This document shows, in pieces, positions 1-7,712 of a DNA stretch of 64,000 bases (position 1 is its first letter; each line of letters opens with the position of its first letter). The DNA is from Thermophilibacter mediterraneus. Lineage in GTDB: Bacteria; Actinomycetota; Coriobacteriia; Coriobacteriales; Atopobiaceae. The notes below the pieces were generated by a model that had not been told where the DNA came from, searched no databases, and worked only from the letters and a program-made list of their open reading frames with translations. The position numbers were made by a program, and so were the translations under genes. Where the stretch lies: the NCBI RefSeq assembly GCF_900119385.1, contig NZ_FPKO01000009.1, positions 147,405-211,404 on the forward strand, given 5' to 3'.

Positions 1-625
1 AGGAGTGGTTGTACTGGCGCGACGAGGAGCCCGTGCGCTCGGAGCCCGAGCGCAGCCTTCCGTTGCGATCGTTGTATGCCATGGGACCCCCTGGGACAGG
101 GCACGTGCGTGCGGCGTTTTCCTTATCGCATGATACGCCCGGTTCGCCCCGTGGTTCTTCTCTGCCCGAGGGGGTATTCGGGGAGCGGCGGGGCACCGTC
201 CGACGCCGGGGACGAAAGAGGGCCCGGACGCGCCTCTCCGAGCGGCGTCCGGGCCCCGTGGAAGTGCTATGTCGTGGGCGTTGTCGGAGGCACCGGGTCG
301 GTTCCGCCGCCCCCGCTGGAGTCGCCGACCCGGTGCCTCCGACAACGCCCACGACATAGCACTTCCACGGGGCCCGGACGCCGCTCGGAGAGGCGCGTCC
401 GGGCCCTCTTTCGTCCCCGGCGTCGGACGGTGCCCCGCCGCTCCCCGAATACCCCCTCGGGCAGAGAAGAACCACGGGGCGAACCGGGCGTATCATGCGA
501 TAAGGAAAACGCCGCACGCACGTGCCCTGTCCCAGGGGGTCCCATGGCATACAACGATCGCAACGGAAGGCTGCGCTCGGGCTCCGAGCGCACGGGCTCC
601 TCGTCGCGCCAGTACAACCACTCCT
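1..625. repeat. 301-bp perfect inverted repeat at window start
   Basis: Bases 1-301 are the exact reverse complement of 325-625 (base i pairs with base 626-i), around a 23-bp spacer at 302-324. The right arm carries the upstream region and first 27 codons of the gene starting at 544, so the left arm is a mirror copy of a gene start. Because the outer edge of the repeat coincides with base 1, it may extend further left. A perfect palindrome of this size is usually unstable, so an assembly fold-back at a contig end is the simplest reading. A real terminal hairpin is possible but less likely. Confidence 0.9.
370..411 (+). terminator. Rho-independent terminator-like hairpin
   Basis: A 12-bp GC stem (370-381 with 395-406) is followed by TCTTTC. 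It would end transcription of a gene lying to the left, which the window does not contain. Its mirror image lies in the left arm of the inverted repeat (about 220-256). Confidence 0.5.
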
Positions 626-1650
626 CCCGCCCGCCCATCACCCCGCAGGGCTCCTACCACGGCCCGCGCGGCACGCGGCAGCGCGGCGGCGGCCTCAAGG
701 GCCCGGGACGCGGGGGCCCCGGCTACCCGGTTCGAGCGCGCTCCATCAACTTCCAGGGCGGTCGCAACCGCATCCTCGGCGTCGACCGCCGCCTGCTCAT
801 CCTGGGCGCGCTGGCCGTCGTGCTCGTGGTCCTTCTCGTCGTGGGCATCTCGAGCTGCGTGAGGGGCTGCTCCTCGAGCCAGGGTTCCGGCGAGACCAAC
901 CCCGTCGACGCCCGCGTCGCCTCGGGCGTCTCGGAGGAGCTCACCACCCAGTTCGCGACCGAGCTCGACCGCGGCGAGAGGCTCGCGCAGATCGCCGCCA
1001 ACGCGAGCAGCTACTCCGACCAGGCGCTGCTCGAGCTCGCCCTCGAGGTTCCCGAGGCCATCGACTTCGTGGCGTCCTACCCCGAGGCCGAGAAGACCGC
1101 GCAGCCCTACGACGAGGCCGTCACCCAGGGGAGCGCCCCGCAGCTCTGGTGCTGGGACGCGCGCTGGGGCGCCGTCGACTACGCCGGCCACCCGCTCGCC
1201 GTGAGCGGCTCGGGACCCACCGCGGTCTCGATGGCCTACATGGGCCTCACCGGCAGAAACGACCGCTCCCCCGCCGACATCGCCCAGGCGGTGACCGACG
1301 CCGGCCTCGCGAGCGGCGACGCCGCCATGTCGGGCGACTACCTCACGAGCGGCTCCGCGGAGCTCGGCCTCACGTGCGAGACCTACACGTCCAACGGCGA
1401 CAACCTCTCCCAGATGCTCGACTCCGGGGCCTACCTGCTCATCCAGGCCAAGGCCGGCACGCTCACCAGCATGGAGCACTGGGTGCTGCTCGTGACCGAG
1501 AACGAGGACGGCACCGTGGTGGTCTACGACCCCACCTCCCCCGACGTGAGCGCCCATCCCTGGGCGCCCGCGACCCTTGCCTCGACGTGCGACACCCTCT
1601 ACGTGCTGCGCGCCGCGGACGCGGGCACCGAGGGCGACGCCGCCGAGTAG
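544..1650 (+). CDS. Membrane-anchored C39-like papain-fold protein, probable pseudo-peptidase
   Basis: The start is the ATG at 544, which opens MAYNDRNGR; upstream in-frame codons are in the inverted repeat and lack protein character. The 368-aa product has a basic, Gly/Ser/Arg-rich cytoplasmic N-terminus (about 1-80), one hydrophobic helix (about 81-103, LLILGALAVVLVVLLVVGI) and an extracytoplasmic C-terminal domain. That domain resembles Peptidase_C39_2: WDARWG, then SGSGPTAVSMAYMGLTG, then EHWVLLV and VYDP. Active members have Cys in GCGPT; here it is Ser, while the His and Asp-type motifs remain. This suggests a non-catalytic binding role or a family with altered chemistry. It ends in twin hairpins shared with the convergent pgm gene. 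The substrate is unknown. Confidence 0.75.
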   Translation: MAYNDRNGRLRSGSERTGSSSRQYNHSSRPPITPQGSYHGPRGTRQRGGGLKGPGRGGPGYPVRARSINFQGGRNRILGVDRRLLILGALAVVLVVLLVVGISSCVRGCSSSQGSGETNPVDARVASGVSEELTTQFATELDRGERLAQIAANASSYSDQALLELALEVPEAIDFVASYPEAEKTAQPYDEAVTQGSAPQLWCWDARWGAVDYAGHPLAVSGSGPTAVSMAYMGLTGRNDRSPADIAQAVTDAGLASGDAAMSGDYLTSGSAELGLTCETYTSNGDNLSQMLDSGAYLLIQAKAGTLTSMEHWVLLVTENEDGTVVVYDPTSPDVSAHPWAPATLASTCDTLYVLRAADAGTEGDAAE

Positions 1651-1671
1651 CCCGGCCACACACCTCCACGA

Positions 1672-1815
1672 AGAGGGGCCCACCCGGTTCCACGAGGGAG
1701 CGCTTCGCGAAGCCTCCTCTCGGGAGCCGGGTGGGCCCCTTCGCACGGGAGCCCCGCCGGACCCTCGCGCAGAGGCTTCGCGAAGCGCGCCTCTGCATGA
1801 GGTCCGGCGGGGCTC
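1672..1815. terminator. Twin palindromic hairpins between convergent genes
   Basis: Two long hairpins lie back to back. The first (1672-1741) has an AGGGGCCCACCCGG stem, the second (1749-1815) a GAGCCCCGCCGGACC stem. Both contain a GCTTCGCGAAGC palindrome within their loop regions. They sit between the stops of the plus-strand C39-like gene and the minus-strand pgm gene, so bidirectional termination is the likely role. The shared palindrome suggests a dispersed intergenic element. Confidence 0.6.
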
Positions 1816-1835
1816 ACCGCCGCGCACTGACGTGC

Positions 1836-3557
1836 CTAGGACAGAATCTCCTTGGACGCGGCCTCGAGCTTGGCGCGCACGGCCTCGGACTCGGCGCGCG
1901 TGGCACCCTTCGAGAACAGGTACGCCTTCACCTTGGGCTCGGTGCCGGACGGACGGAAGATGACCTTGTTGTCGTCCTCGAGGCGGAACTCAATGACGTT
2001 TGCGGTCGGCAGGACCTGCGGCTCCTCCTTCTGAAGACCGGAGACGCGCGGCATCTCGGGGCCGGTGGCGTAGTCGGTCACGCCGGTGACCTTGTAGCCG
2101 GCGATCTCGACGGGCGGGTTGGTGCGCAGCCCGTCCATGATGGCGGCCATCTTGTCGGCGCCGGCGGCACCCGGGAAGGAGGCGTTGACGGTGCCGTTGA
2201 GGTAGTAGCCGTACTTCTGGTAGAGGGCGTCCATGGCCTCGTAGAGGTCCATGCCCTTCTCGGCGTAGTAGGAGGCCATCTCGACGCAGAGCATCGTGGC
2301 GACGATGGCGTCCTTGTCACGGGCGTGCGTGCCCACGAGATATCCGTAGGACTCCTCGAAGCCCATGAGGAAGCGGTCCTCCTCGCCCTCGTCCTTGAGC
2401 TGGTCGATCTGGTCGCCGATGTACTTGAAGCCGGTGAGCACGCGCCTCATCTCGAAGCCCCAGTCGCGCGCGAGGGCGTCGGGCATGGAGGACGAGACGA
2501 TCGTGGAGACGGCGACCTTGCGGCTCACGTCCTCGCCGCGGTCGCGGGCCATCGTGGCGAGCCAGTCCATGAGCAGGACGCCCATCTCGTTGCCGGAGAG
2601 AAGGACGTAGTCGCCGTCGTGCGGGATGGCGGTGCCCATGCGGTCGGCGTCGGGGTCGGTGGCAACGACGAGGTTGGGCTTGACCTCCTCCGCGAGGTTG
2701 AGCGCCAGCTCGAGGGCCTCGCGGAACTCGGGGTTGGGATAGGTGCAGGTGGGGAAGTTGCCGTCCGGGTTGGCCTGCTCGGGGACCACGGAGACCTTCT
2801 CGACGCCGATCTCCTTGAGGATGCGGGTCACGAGCTCCATGCCGGTGCCGTTGAGCGGGGTGTAGACCACCGAGTAGTCGTCCGACGCCTTGAAGCCGGG
2901 GACGGAGACCTTCTTGATGCTGTCGATGAAGGAGTCGAGGACCTCCTCGGGCGTCCACTCGATCAGGCCCTTCTCGACGCCCTCGTCGAAGTCCATGATC
3001 TTGACGCCGAACGGGTCGGCCTTGGCGATGTTCGCCGAGATCTCGGCAGCGGCCTCATCGGTGATCTGGCCGCCGTTGTCGTTGTAGACCTTGTAGCCGT
3101 TGTAGGGAGCCGGGTTGTGGGAGGCGGTCAGGACGATGCCCGCGGAGGTGTGCAGGTAGCGCACCGCGAAGGAGAGCGTGGGAACGGGCTCGATGCGCGG
3201 GTACACGTAGACGTGCACGCCGTTGGCGGCGAGCACGCCGGCGGCGACGCGCTGGAAGTCCTCGCCCTTGTTGCGCGAGTCGCGCGCGAGCGCGAGCGTG
3301 GGGTTGTCGTAGTGCGCGTTCAGATAGTCCGCGACGCCCTGGGTGGCCTGGGCGACCACGTAGACGTTCATGCGGTTGGTGCCGACGCCGAGGGTGCCGC
3401 GAAGTCCCGCGGTGCCGAAGGCGAGGGTGCGGTAGAAGGCGTCGAAGAGCTTGTCCTCGTTGCCGTCCTTGACGAGCTCGGCGAGCTCGGCGGCGAGGTC
3501 GGGATCGGTGACGTTGTCCTGCCAGGTCTTGACCGTGGCCTCGATGCGTGCGTCCAT
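1836..3557 (-). CDS. pgm: Phosphoglucomutase/phosphomannomutase
   Basis: A 573-aa alpha-D-phosphohexomutase that interconverts hexose 1- and 6-phosphates, feeding glycogen and cell-envelope sugar synthesis in the cytoplasm. The family marks are all present: an early GTAGLRG motif, the phosphoserine loop TASHNP (near residue 145), the metal-binding DPDADR, the sugar-binding GFEESYG, and the phosphate-binding RPSGTEPK near the C-terminus. I prefer the ATG at 3557 (MDARIEATVK), because GGGGGA lies 7 bases upstream; an in-frame TTG at 3572 would use that same sequence as codons. Whether glucose or mannose phosphate is preferred cannot be settled from sequence. Confidence 0.93.
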   Translation of the reverse strand: MDARIEATVKTWQDNVTDPDLAAELAELVKDGNEDKLFDAFYRTLAFGTAGLRGTLGVGTNRMNVYVVAQATQGVADYLNAHYDNPTLALARDSRNKGEDFQRVAAGVLAANGVHVYVYPRIEPVPTLSFAVRYLHTSAGIVLTASHNPAPYNGYKVYNDNGGQITDEAAAEISANIAKADPFGVKIMDFDEGVEKGLIEWTPEEVLDSFIDSIKKVSVPGFKASDDYSVVYTPLNGTGMELVTRILKEIGVEKVSVVPEQANPDGNFPTCTYPNPEFREALELALNLAEEVKPNLVVATDPDADRMGTAIPHDGDYVLLSGNEMGVLLMDWLATMARDRGEDVSRKVAVSTIVSSSMPDALARDWGFEMRRVLTGFKYIGDQIDQLKDEGEEDRFLMGFEESYGYLVGTHARDKDAIVATMLCVEMASYYAEKGMDLYEAMDALYQKYGYYLNGTVNASFPGAAGADKMAAIMDGLRTNPPVEIAGYKVTGVTDYATGPEMPRVSGLQKEEPQVLPTANVIEFRLEDDNKVIFRPSGTEPKVKAYLFSKGATRAESEAVRAKLEAASKEILS

Positions 3558-3701
3558 TGCGTGTTCCCCCAATTGCTCTGGGCGCGAGCCGGTGCCCGCG
3601 CCATACCCACACGTGTAGGTAGATTCTACGCGCGTGCGCCTCGGGGTCGGGCCTCCCCTACGCGGACGGACGCCGAGCGGCGGCGGGCGGAGCGCCCCGA
3701 C

Positions 3702-5939
3702 CTACGCCCGCTCCACGAGGTAGGCGTGGTGAATCTTGCGGTTTCGCGCGAAGTCCTCGGGGATGGTCTCGTCGGTTATGTCGGTGAGGCGCACGCCGGC
3801 GCGCCCGAGCTTCTCGACGTCCGGCTTGAAGCCGCGCAGGTTGCACGAGAAGATCGCCGATCCGCCACGCACGAGCAGACGCGAGACGCCGATGATGAGC
3901 TCGACGTGATCTCTCTGCACGTCGAACGAGGCCTTGCGCATGCGCGCGGAGTTGGAGAACGTGGGCACGTCGCAGAAGATCAGGTCCCAGCGGTTGCGCG
4001 TGTGGCGCTGCTCGCTCACCCAGGCGAGCACGTCCGCCTGCACGAACTCGTGCTCCGGGCCCGTGAAGCCGTTGCGCGCCATGTTGCGCCGCGCCCAGTC
4101 GAGCGAGGGGCGGGAGAGGTCCACGGTGGTGGTGAACTTGGCGCCGCCGTCTGCCGCGTAGCAGGTGGCCGTGCCGGTGTAGGCAAACAGGTTGAGGAAG
4201 CGCCTGGAGCCCTGGGTCCGCTTCATCATCTCGCGGATGCGCGAGCGCGTCTCGCGGTGGTCGAGGAAGATGCCGCAGTCGTGGCGCGCGTCGAAGTTGA
4301 CCTCGAAGGTGAGGCCACCCTCATCCACCAGGTGCGCCCCCGCGGGCAGCTCCACGCGCCCCGGACGGTCGCGGCGGGCCCCGCGCGCGGCGCGCTCGGG
4401 GGCGCGCCCCTCGTCGGCGTACTGAGAACCGCCGCGGGCGCGCGTGCGAACGCGCACGCTCACGTCGCGCGGTGCGACGCCCAGCGCGCGCGGCGCGATG
4501 GCGAGCACGTCGAGCAGCCTGCGGCGGGCGAGCTCCGGGTCCACCCCGCGCGGGGCGGCGTACTCGGAGACCTGCAGCCAGCGCCCCGGGGTCTCGGAGC
4601 CCTCGTAGAGCTCGATCGCCACGGCGTAGTCGGGGAGGTCCGCGTCGTAGACGCGGTAGCAGCTCACGTCCTCGCGACGCGCCCACCTCGCGCGCAGGCG
4701 CGCGACCTTGGCGAGGCGCCGGGCGAACTGGTCCGACGCCGGCACGAGCACGGGCACGCGCTCGCCGGCGACCTCCACGGTCGCGGGGGGCTCCACGTCC
4801 CGACGGGGTGCGTAGACGCGGACCTGTGCCGGGTCGCGCCCCACGATGACCTCGGTCACCTCGGGCTCGGAGCGCAGGGCGGCGTCGAGCGCGGCGGTGC
4901 GCGCCAGCGCCGCGACGCGCAGGCCGGCCGCCCCCGACGAGGCGGCGAGCGCGGCGGCCTCGCGGGCGGGGGCGCCGTCGGAGATCCACGAGAGGTCGCA
5001 GGTCACCAGGGCCGACGCGGCCGCACGGGCGGCACCGGTCGCCTCGTCGGGCGAGACGACCCTCGGCTCAAGTGCCACCCCGGCGGCGCGCAGGGCCTGG
5101 CGGCACGACGCGACCGCCCCGGGGCGATCGTCGGCGACGAGCAGCGAGCACGGCCTTCCCTCGCCCGCGACGGAGCGCGCCCGCGCCTCCTCGAGGAGCG
5201 AGAGCCAGGCGGGCTCGTCGTGACCAGCCCACCCCGTGAAGCCCCAGCGCGCCCGCAGCATGCCCGGCGCCCGGTCGAGCGCCTCCCCGGCCGCCTCCAC
5301 GAGCACGCTGCCCTGCCCGGGCCAGAGCGCCGCGAGCACGGGGCCCTCGGGGCCGGCTCCGTCGCAGACCTCCCGCCAGCCCCCCGCGGCGAGCAGCGCC
5401 GCTGCGTAGTCGGGACGCAGCGGCGCGACGCCGTCCGCCCCGCGCGAGTCATAGCCCCTCCGGAAGAGCGGCTCCCCCGCGAGGTCGATCGACACCGTGG
5501 CGTGACCGCCCGTGAGGCGGACGTCGACGGTGAGGTCGGGGCGCGCCGTGTCCGTGACGGGGCGGACGCCGCGCTCGGCGACCAGGCGGTCCGAGATGGC
5601 GTCCTTGACGCGAAGGGCGACGAACTGGGTGTTCCTGAGCTGGGCGTTGGTGCCATGGGCGTCGACGGCCAGCGTCGCCCCCGCGGCGAGCTGACCCTCC
5701 CAGGGGATGGCGGAGACGCCCTCGTAGAGCGCGTCCGCGTCGTGCGCGCCCACGCGCGCGAGCACGACCAGCACGCGCGACGCGAGGCGCGACCACAGGC
5801 ACGCGCGGTAGGCGTCCTCGATCCGGTCCCCAAACGAGACCTGGCCCGCGAGCGGGCGCACGCGCCCGGAGCCCATGCGCCTCAGCTCGTCGGCCAGCAG
5901 TCGCTCGAAGCCCTTGGGGCACGTCGCCACAAACTCCAT
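3702..5939 (-). CDS. rlmL: RlmKL-type bifunctional 23S rRNA methyltransferase with degenerate RlmL half
   Basis: The 745-aa length and layout match RlmKL: an N-terminal THUMP region (about 1-160), an RlmL methyltransferase (m2G2445 in E. coli numbering, about 160-380) and a C-terminal RlmK methyltransferase (m7G2069, about 400-745). The RlmK half looks intact, with NFDARHDCGIFLDHRETR, FLNLFAYTGTATCYAA and CDVPTFSNS. The RlmL half is eroded: the usual DPMCGSGT is LWPGQGS and the NPPYGER loop reads CDLSWISDG. This half therefore probably does not methylate and may only bind RNA. The gene stands alone and is read leftwards after pgm. Confidence 0.85.
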   Translation of the reverse strand: MEFVATCPKGFERLLADELRRMGSGRVRPLAGQVSFGDRIEDAYRACLWSRLASRVLVVLARVGAHDADALYEGVSAIPWEGQLAAGATLAVDAHGTNAQLRNTQFVALRVKDAISDRLVAERGVRPVTDTARPDLTVDVRLTGGHATVSIDLAGEPLFRRGYDSRGADGVAPLRPDYAAALLAAGGWREVCDGAGPEGPVLAALWPGQGSVLVEAAGEALDRAPGMLRARWGFTGWAGHDEPAWLSLLEEARARSVAGEGRPCSLLVADDRPGAVASCRQALRAAGVALEPRVVSPDEATGAARAAASALVTCDLSWISDGAPAREAAALAASSGAAGLRVAALARTAALDAALRSEPEVTEVIVGRDPAQVRVYAPRRDVEPPATVEVAGERVPVLVPASDQFARRLAKVARLRARWARREDVSCYRVYDADLPDYAVAIELYEGSETPGRWLQVSEYAAPRGVDPELARRRLLDVLAIAPRALGVAPRDVSVRVRTRARGGSQYADEGRAPERAARGARRDRPGRVELPAGAHLVDEGGLTFEVNFDARHDCGIFLDHRETRSRIREMMKRTQGSRRFLNLFAYTGTATCYAADGGAKFTTTVDLSRPSLDWARRNMARNGFTGPEHEFVQADVLAWVSEQRHTRNRWDLIFCDVPTFSNSARMRKASFDVQRDHVELIIGVSRLLVRGGSAIFSCNLRGFKPDVEKLGRAGVRLTDITDETIPEDFARNRKIHHAYLVERA

Positions 5940-6071
5940 CGGGTCACCTCTCGCCCGTCGTTTCCCGTCCGGCGAACATTCTCACACGAAACCGCGGGGC
6001 TCCCCGCCACTTCCCGGCCTCGCCACTGTTCTTTCGCACGCGCGACGACAGGGCGAGAAGGACCACGGCAC

Positions 6072-7583
6072 CTAGCGCTTCCCGTAGAACTCGTGAACGT
6101 CGCGCCCCATCGCGGCGAGCGCGTCCGCGTCGACGTAGGCCATGTGGCCGCAGCCGTAGCGGTACCAGCTCACGCGCCCCTTGAGCTCGTCGGAGAGGAA
6201 CTGGTGGCTCATGTCGTGCACGACGTTCCACCACGTGGTCGCCGCGTCGTAGCGACCACCGATGATCGCGAGCTTGCAGGTCGGGTTGCGCCGCAGCGCC
6301 ACGGCGACGTCGAGGGCCATGTTGGGCGTGGCCACGCGCCCCAGGCCCGGCTCCTCGTGGCCCCAGTCCCAGGACGCGTTGACCTTGTCGTAGTTGTTGG
6401 AGAGGTAGCGCGCCGGCCCGCGGTAGCCCAGCTCGTCCGCGCAGAAGCGGCGGAACGCCCGCACCCACGCCCCCTCGAGCGCGTCGTCGGCGGCGTCCTC
6501 GCCGGCAAGCCACGTGTCGAAGGACTGCATCGGGGAGGGGCCGTCAGACGAGAAGCGCGTGTCGAGGCGCCCGCACACGCGTCCCTCGTCGGCGAGCAGG
6601 TGACGCCGGAAGTCGAGCAGGTCGACGCGCAGGCGGCGGGACAGGATGTGCTCGGCGTCCAGCCCGATGAACTCGGACATGCGCCGCGCGACCGCGCGCT
6701 CGCGCTCCTCGCCGAGTCGGTCGCCGCGCAGCAGCGCGCCGGCGAGCTCGTCCTCGGCGAAGGCCATGGCACGGTCGAACCACTCGTCCTCGTCCACCCC
6801 CGCCCCGGCCTTGCCGAAGAACTGTGCCGTGGCGGCAAAGGTGGGCATCATTCCCAGGTAGTAGAGGTCGTCCCCGGGGTTGATCAGACCCGCGATGTTG
6901 AAGACGGCGGAGAGCATGACCACACCCGTGAGCTGCACGCCCCGCTCGCCGAGCAGCCGCATGAGCGCGGCGTTGCGGACGGTGCCGTAGGACTCGCCGT
7001 AGAGGTACAGCGGGCTCGACCAGCGACCGTTCTCCGTGAGCCACGCGCAGATGGCGCGCGCGAAGGCGTCGGCGTCGCCGTCGGTGCAGAAGACCTTCTT
7101 GGGGTCGGCATCCTCCGCGAGCACCGACCAGCCCGTGCCGAGCGCGTCGAGAAACACCACGTCGGAGTCGACGAGCAGCGTGTGCGGGTTGTCCTCGACG
7201 GGGGCGTCGGCGCGCACGTGACGCATGCCGTCGGGCCTCACGCGGCGCGGCCCGATGCCCCCGAAGTTGATGGGCACCGAGCTCGAGCCCGGGCCGCCGT
7301 TGTAGGCAAAGGTCACGGGGCGCGCCGGGTCGGGCCGCCCGTCCTCCCCGAGGGCCACGTACGAGAGCGAGAACATCTGCCCGACCAGCGTGCCCGCGTC
7401 GTCGCGAACCTCGACGTGGGCGGCACGGGCCTCGTAGTCGATCGGGGCGTCTCCGCCCGACCACGTGAGGCGCGCCGAGGCGCCCTCGGGAACCTCGCGG
7501 GCGCGCTGCGCCGACACGACGGCGTAGTCCCTCGTCTGCTCGGGCGCGCCCGTCGTCGCCGCGCCCCTCTCCTCGTCGGCCAT
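6072..7583 (-). CDS. S10 family serine carboxypeptidase-like hydrolase
   Basis: A 503-aa alpha/beta hydrolase of peptidase family S10. Visible motifs are the oxyanion-hole region YNGGPGSSS, the nucleophile elbow GESYGT, the Asp region GGRYDAATTWW and the His region GCGHMAYVD. S10 enzymes remove C-terminal residues from peptides. No signal peptide is seen, so a cytoplasmic role is implied, as for other bacterial members of this subgroup. The ATG at 7583 (MADEERG) has AAAGGGGAG just upstream; an in-frame TTG at 7613 is less likely. The gene diverges from kup across a 129-bp gap. Confidence 0.85.
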   Translation of the reverse strand: MADEERGAATTGAPEQTRDYAVVSAQRAREVPEGASARLTWSGGDAPIDYEARAAHVEVRDDAGTLVGQMFSLSYVALGEDGRPDPARPVTFAYNGGPGSSSVPINFGGIGPRRVRPDGMRHVRADAPVEDNPHTLLVDSDVVFLDALGTGWSVLAEDADPKKVFCTDGDADAFARAICAWLTENGRWSSPLYLYGESYGTVRNAALMRLLGERGVQLTGVVMLSAVFNIAGLINPGDDLYYLGMMPTFAATAQFFGKAGAGVDEDEWFDRAMAFAEDELAGALLRGDRLGEERERAVARRMSEFIGLDAEHILSRRLRVDLLDFRRHLLADEGRVCGRLDTRFSSDGPSPMQSFDTWLAGEDAADDALEGAWVRAFRRFCADELGYRGPARYLSNNYDKVNASWDWGHEEPGLGRVATPNMALDVAVALRRNPTCKLAIIGGRYDAATTWWNVVHDMSHQFLSDELKGRVSWYRYGCGHMAYVDADALAAMGRDVHEFYGKR

Positions 7584-7712
7584 CTCTCCCCTTTCGTCCG
7601 AATGCCTGTCCAAAGGCCAATTCTACTCTGACGACAAAGTGATAGGCTAGGCTGCTAGGCTCACGGCCGGTCGGGCCGTGCCTCATCTACTGGCTTTCGA
7701 GTTTGGAGTGTC
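7584..7712. other. Divergent intergenic region upstream of kup
   Basis: This 129-bp spacer separates the divergent S10 and kup genes. It holds repeated GGCTA units (about 7646-7662) and a short hairpin CACGGCC-GGTC-GGGCCGTG (about 7662-7680) ahead of kup. I do not recognise a riboswitch; it seems too short for a c-di-AMP (ydaO-type) element. Confidence 0.4.

Noticed and set aside
522..7631. Very long plus-strand open frame of over 2300 codons
   Set aside because: It is antisense to pgm, rlmKL and the S10 gene, which have clear family motifs. Its translation is Arg/Gly/His-rich low-complexity sequence, as expected from a frame with few stops in GC-rich DNA.
7584..7712. c-di-AMP (ydaO-type) riboswitch before kup
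   Set aside because: Only 129 bp separate the divergent genes and I could not find the conserved core of that riboswitch.
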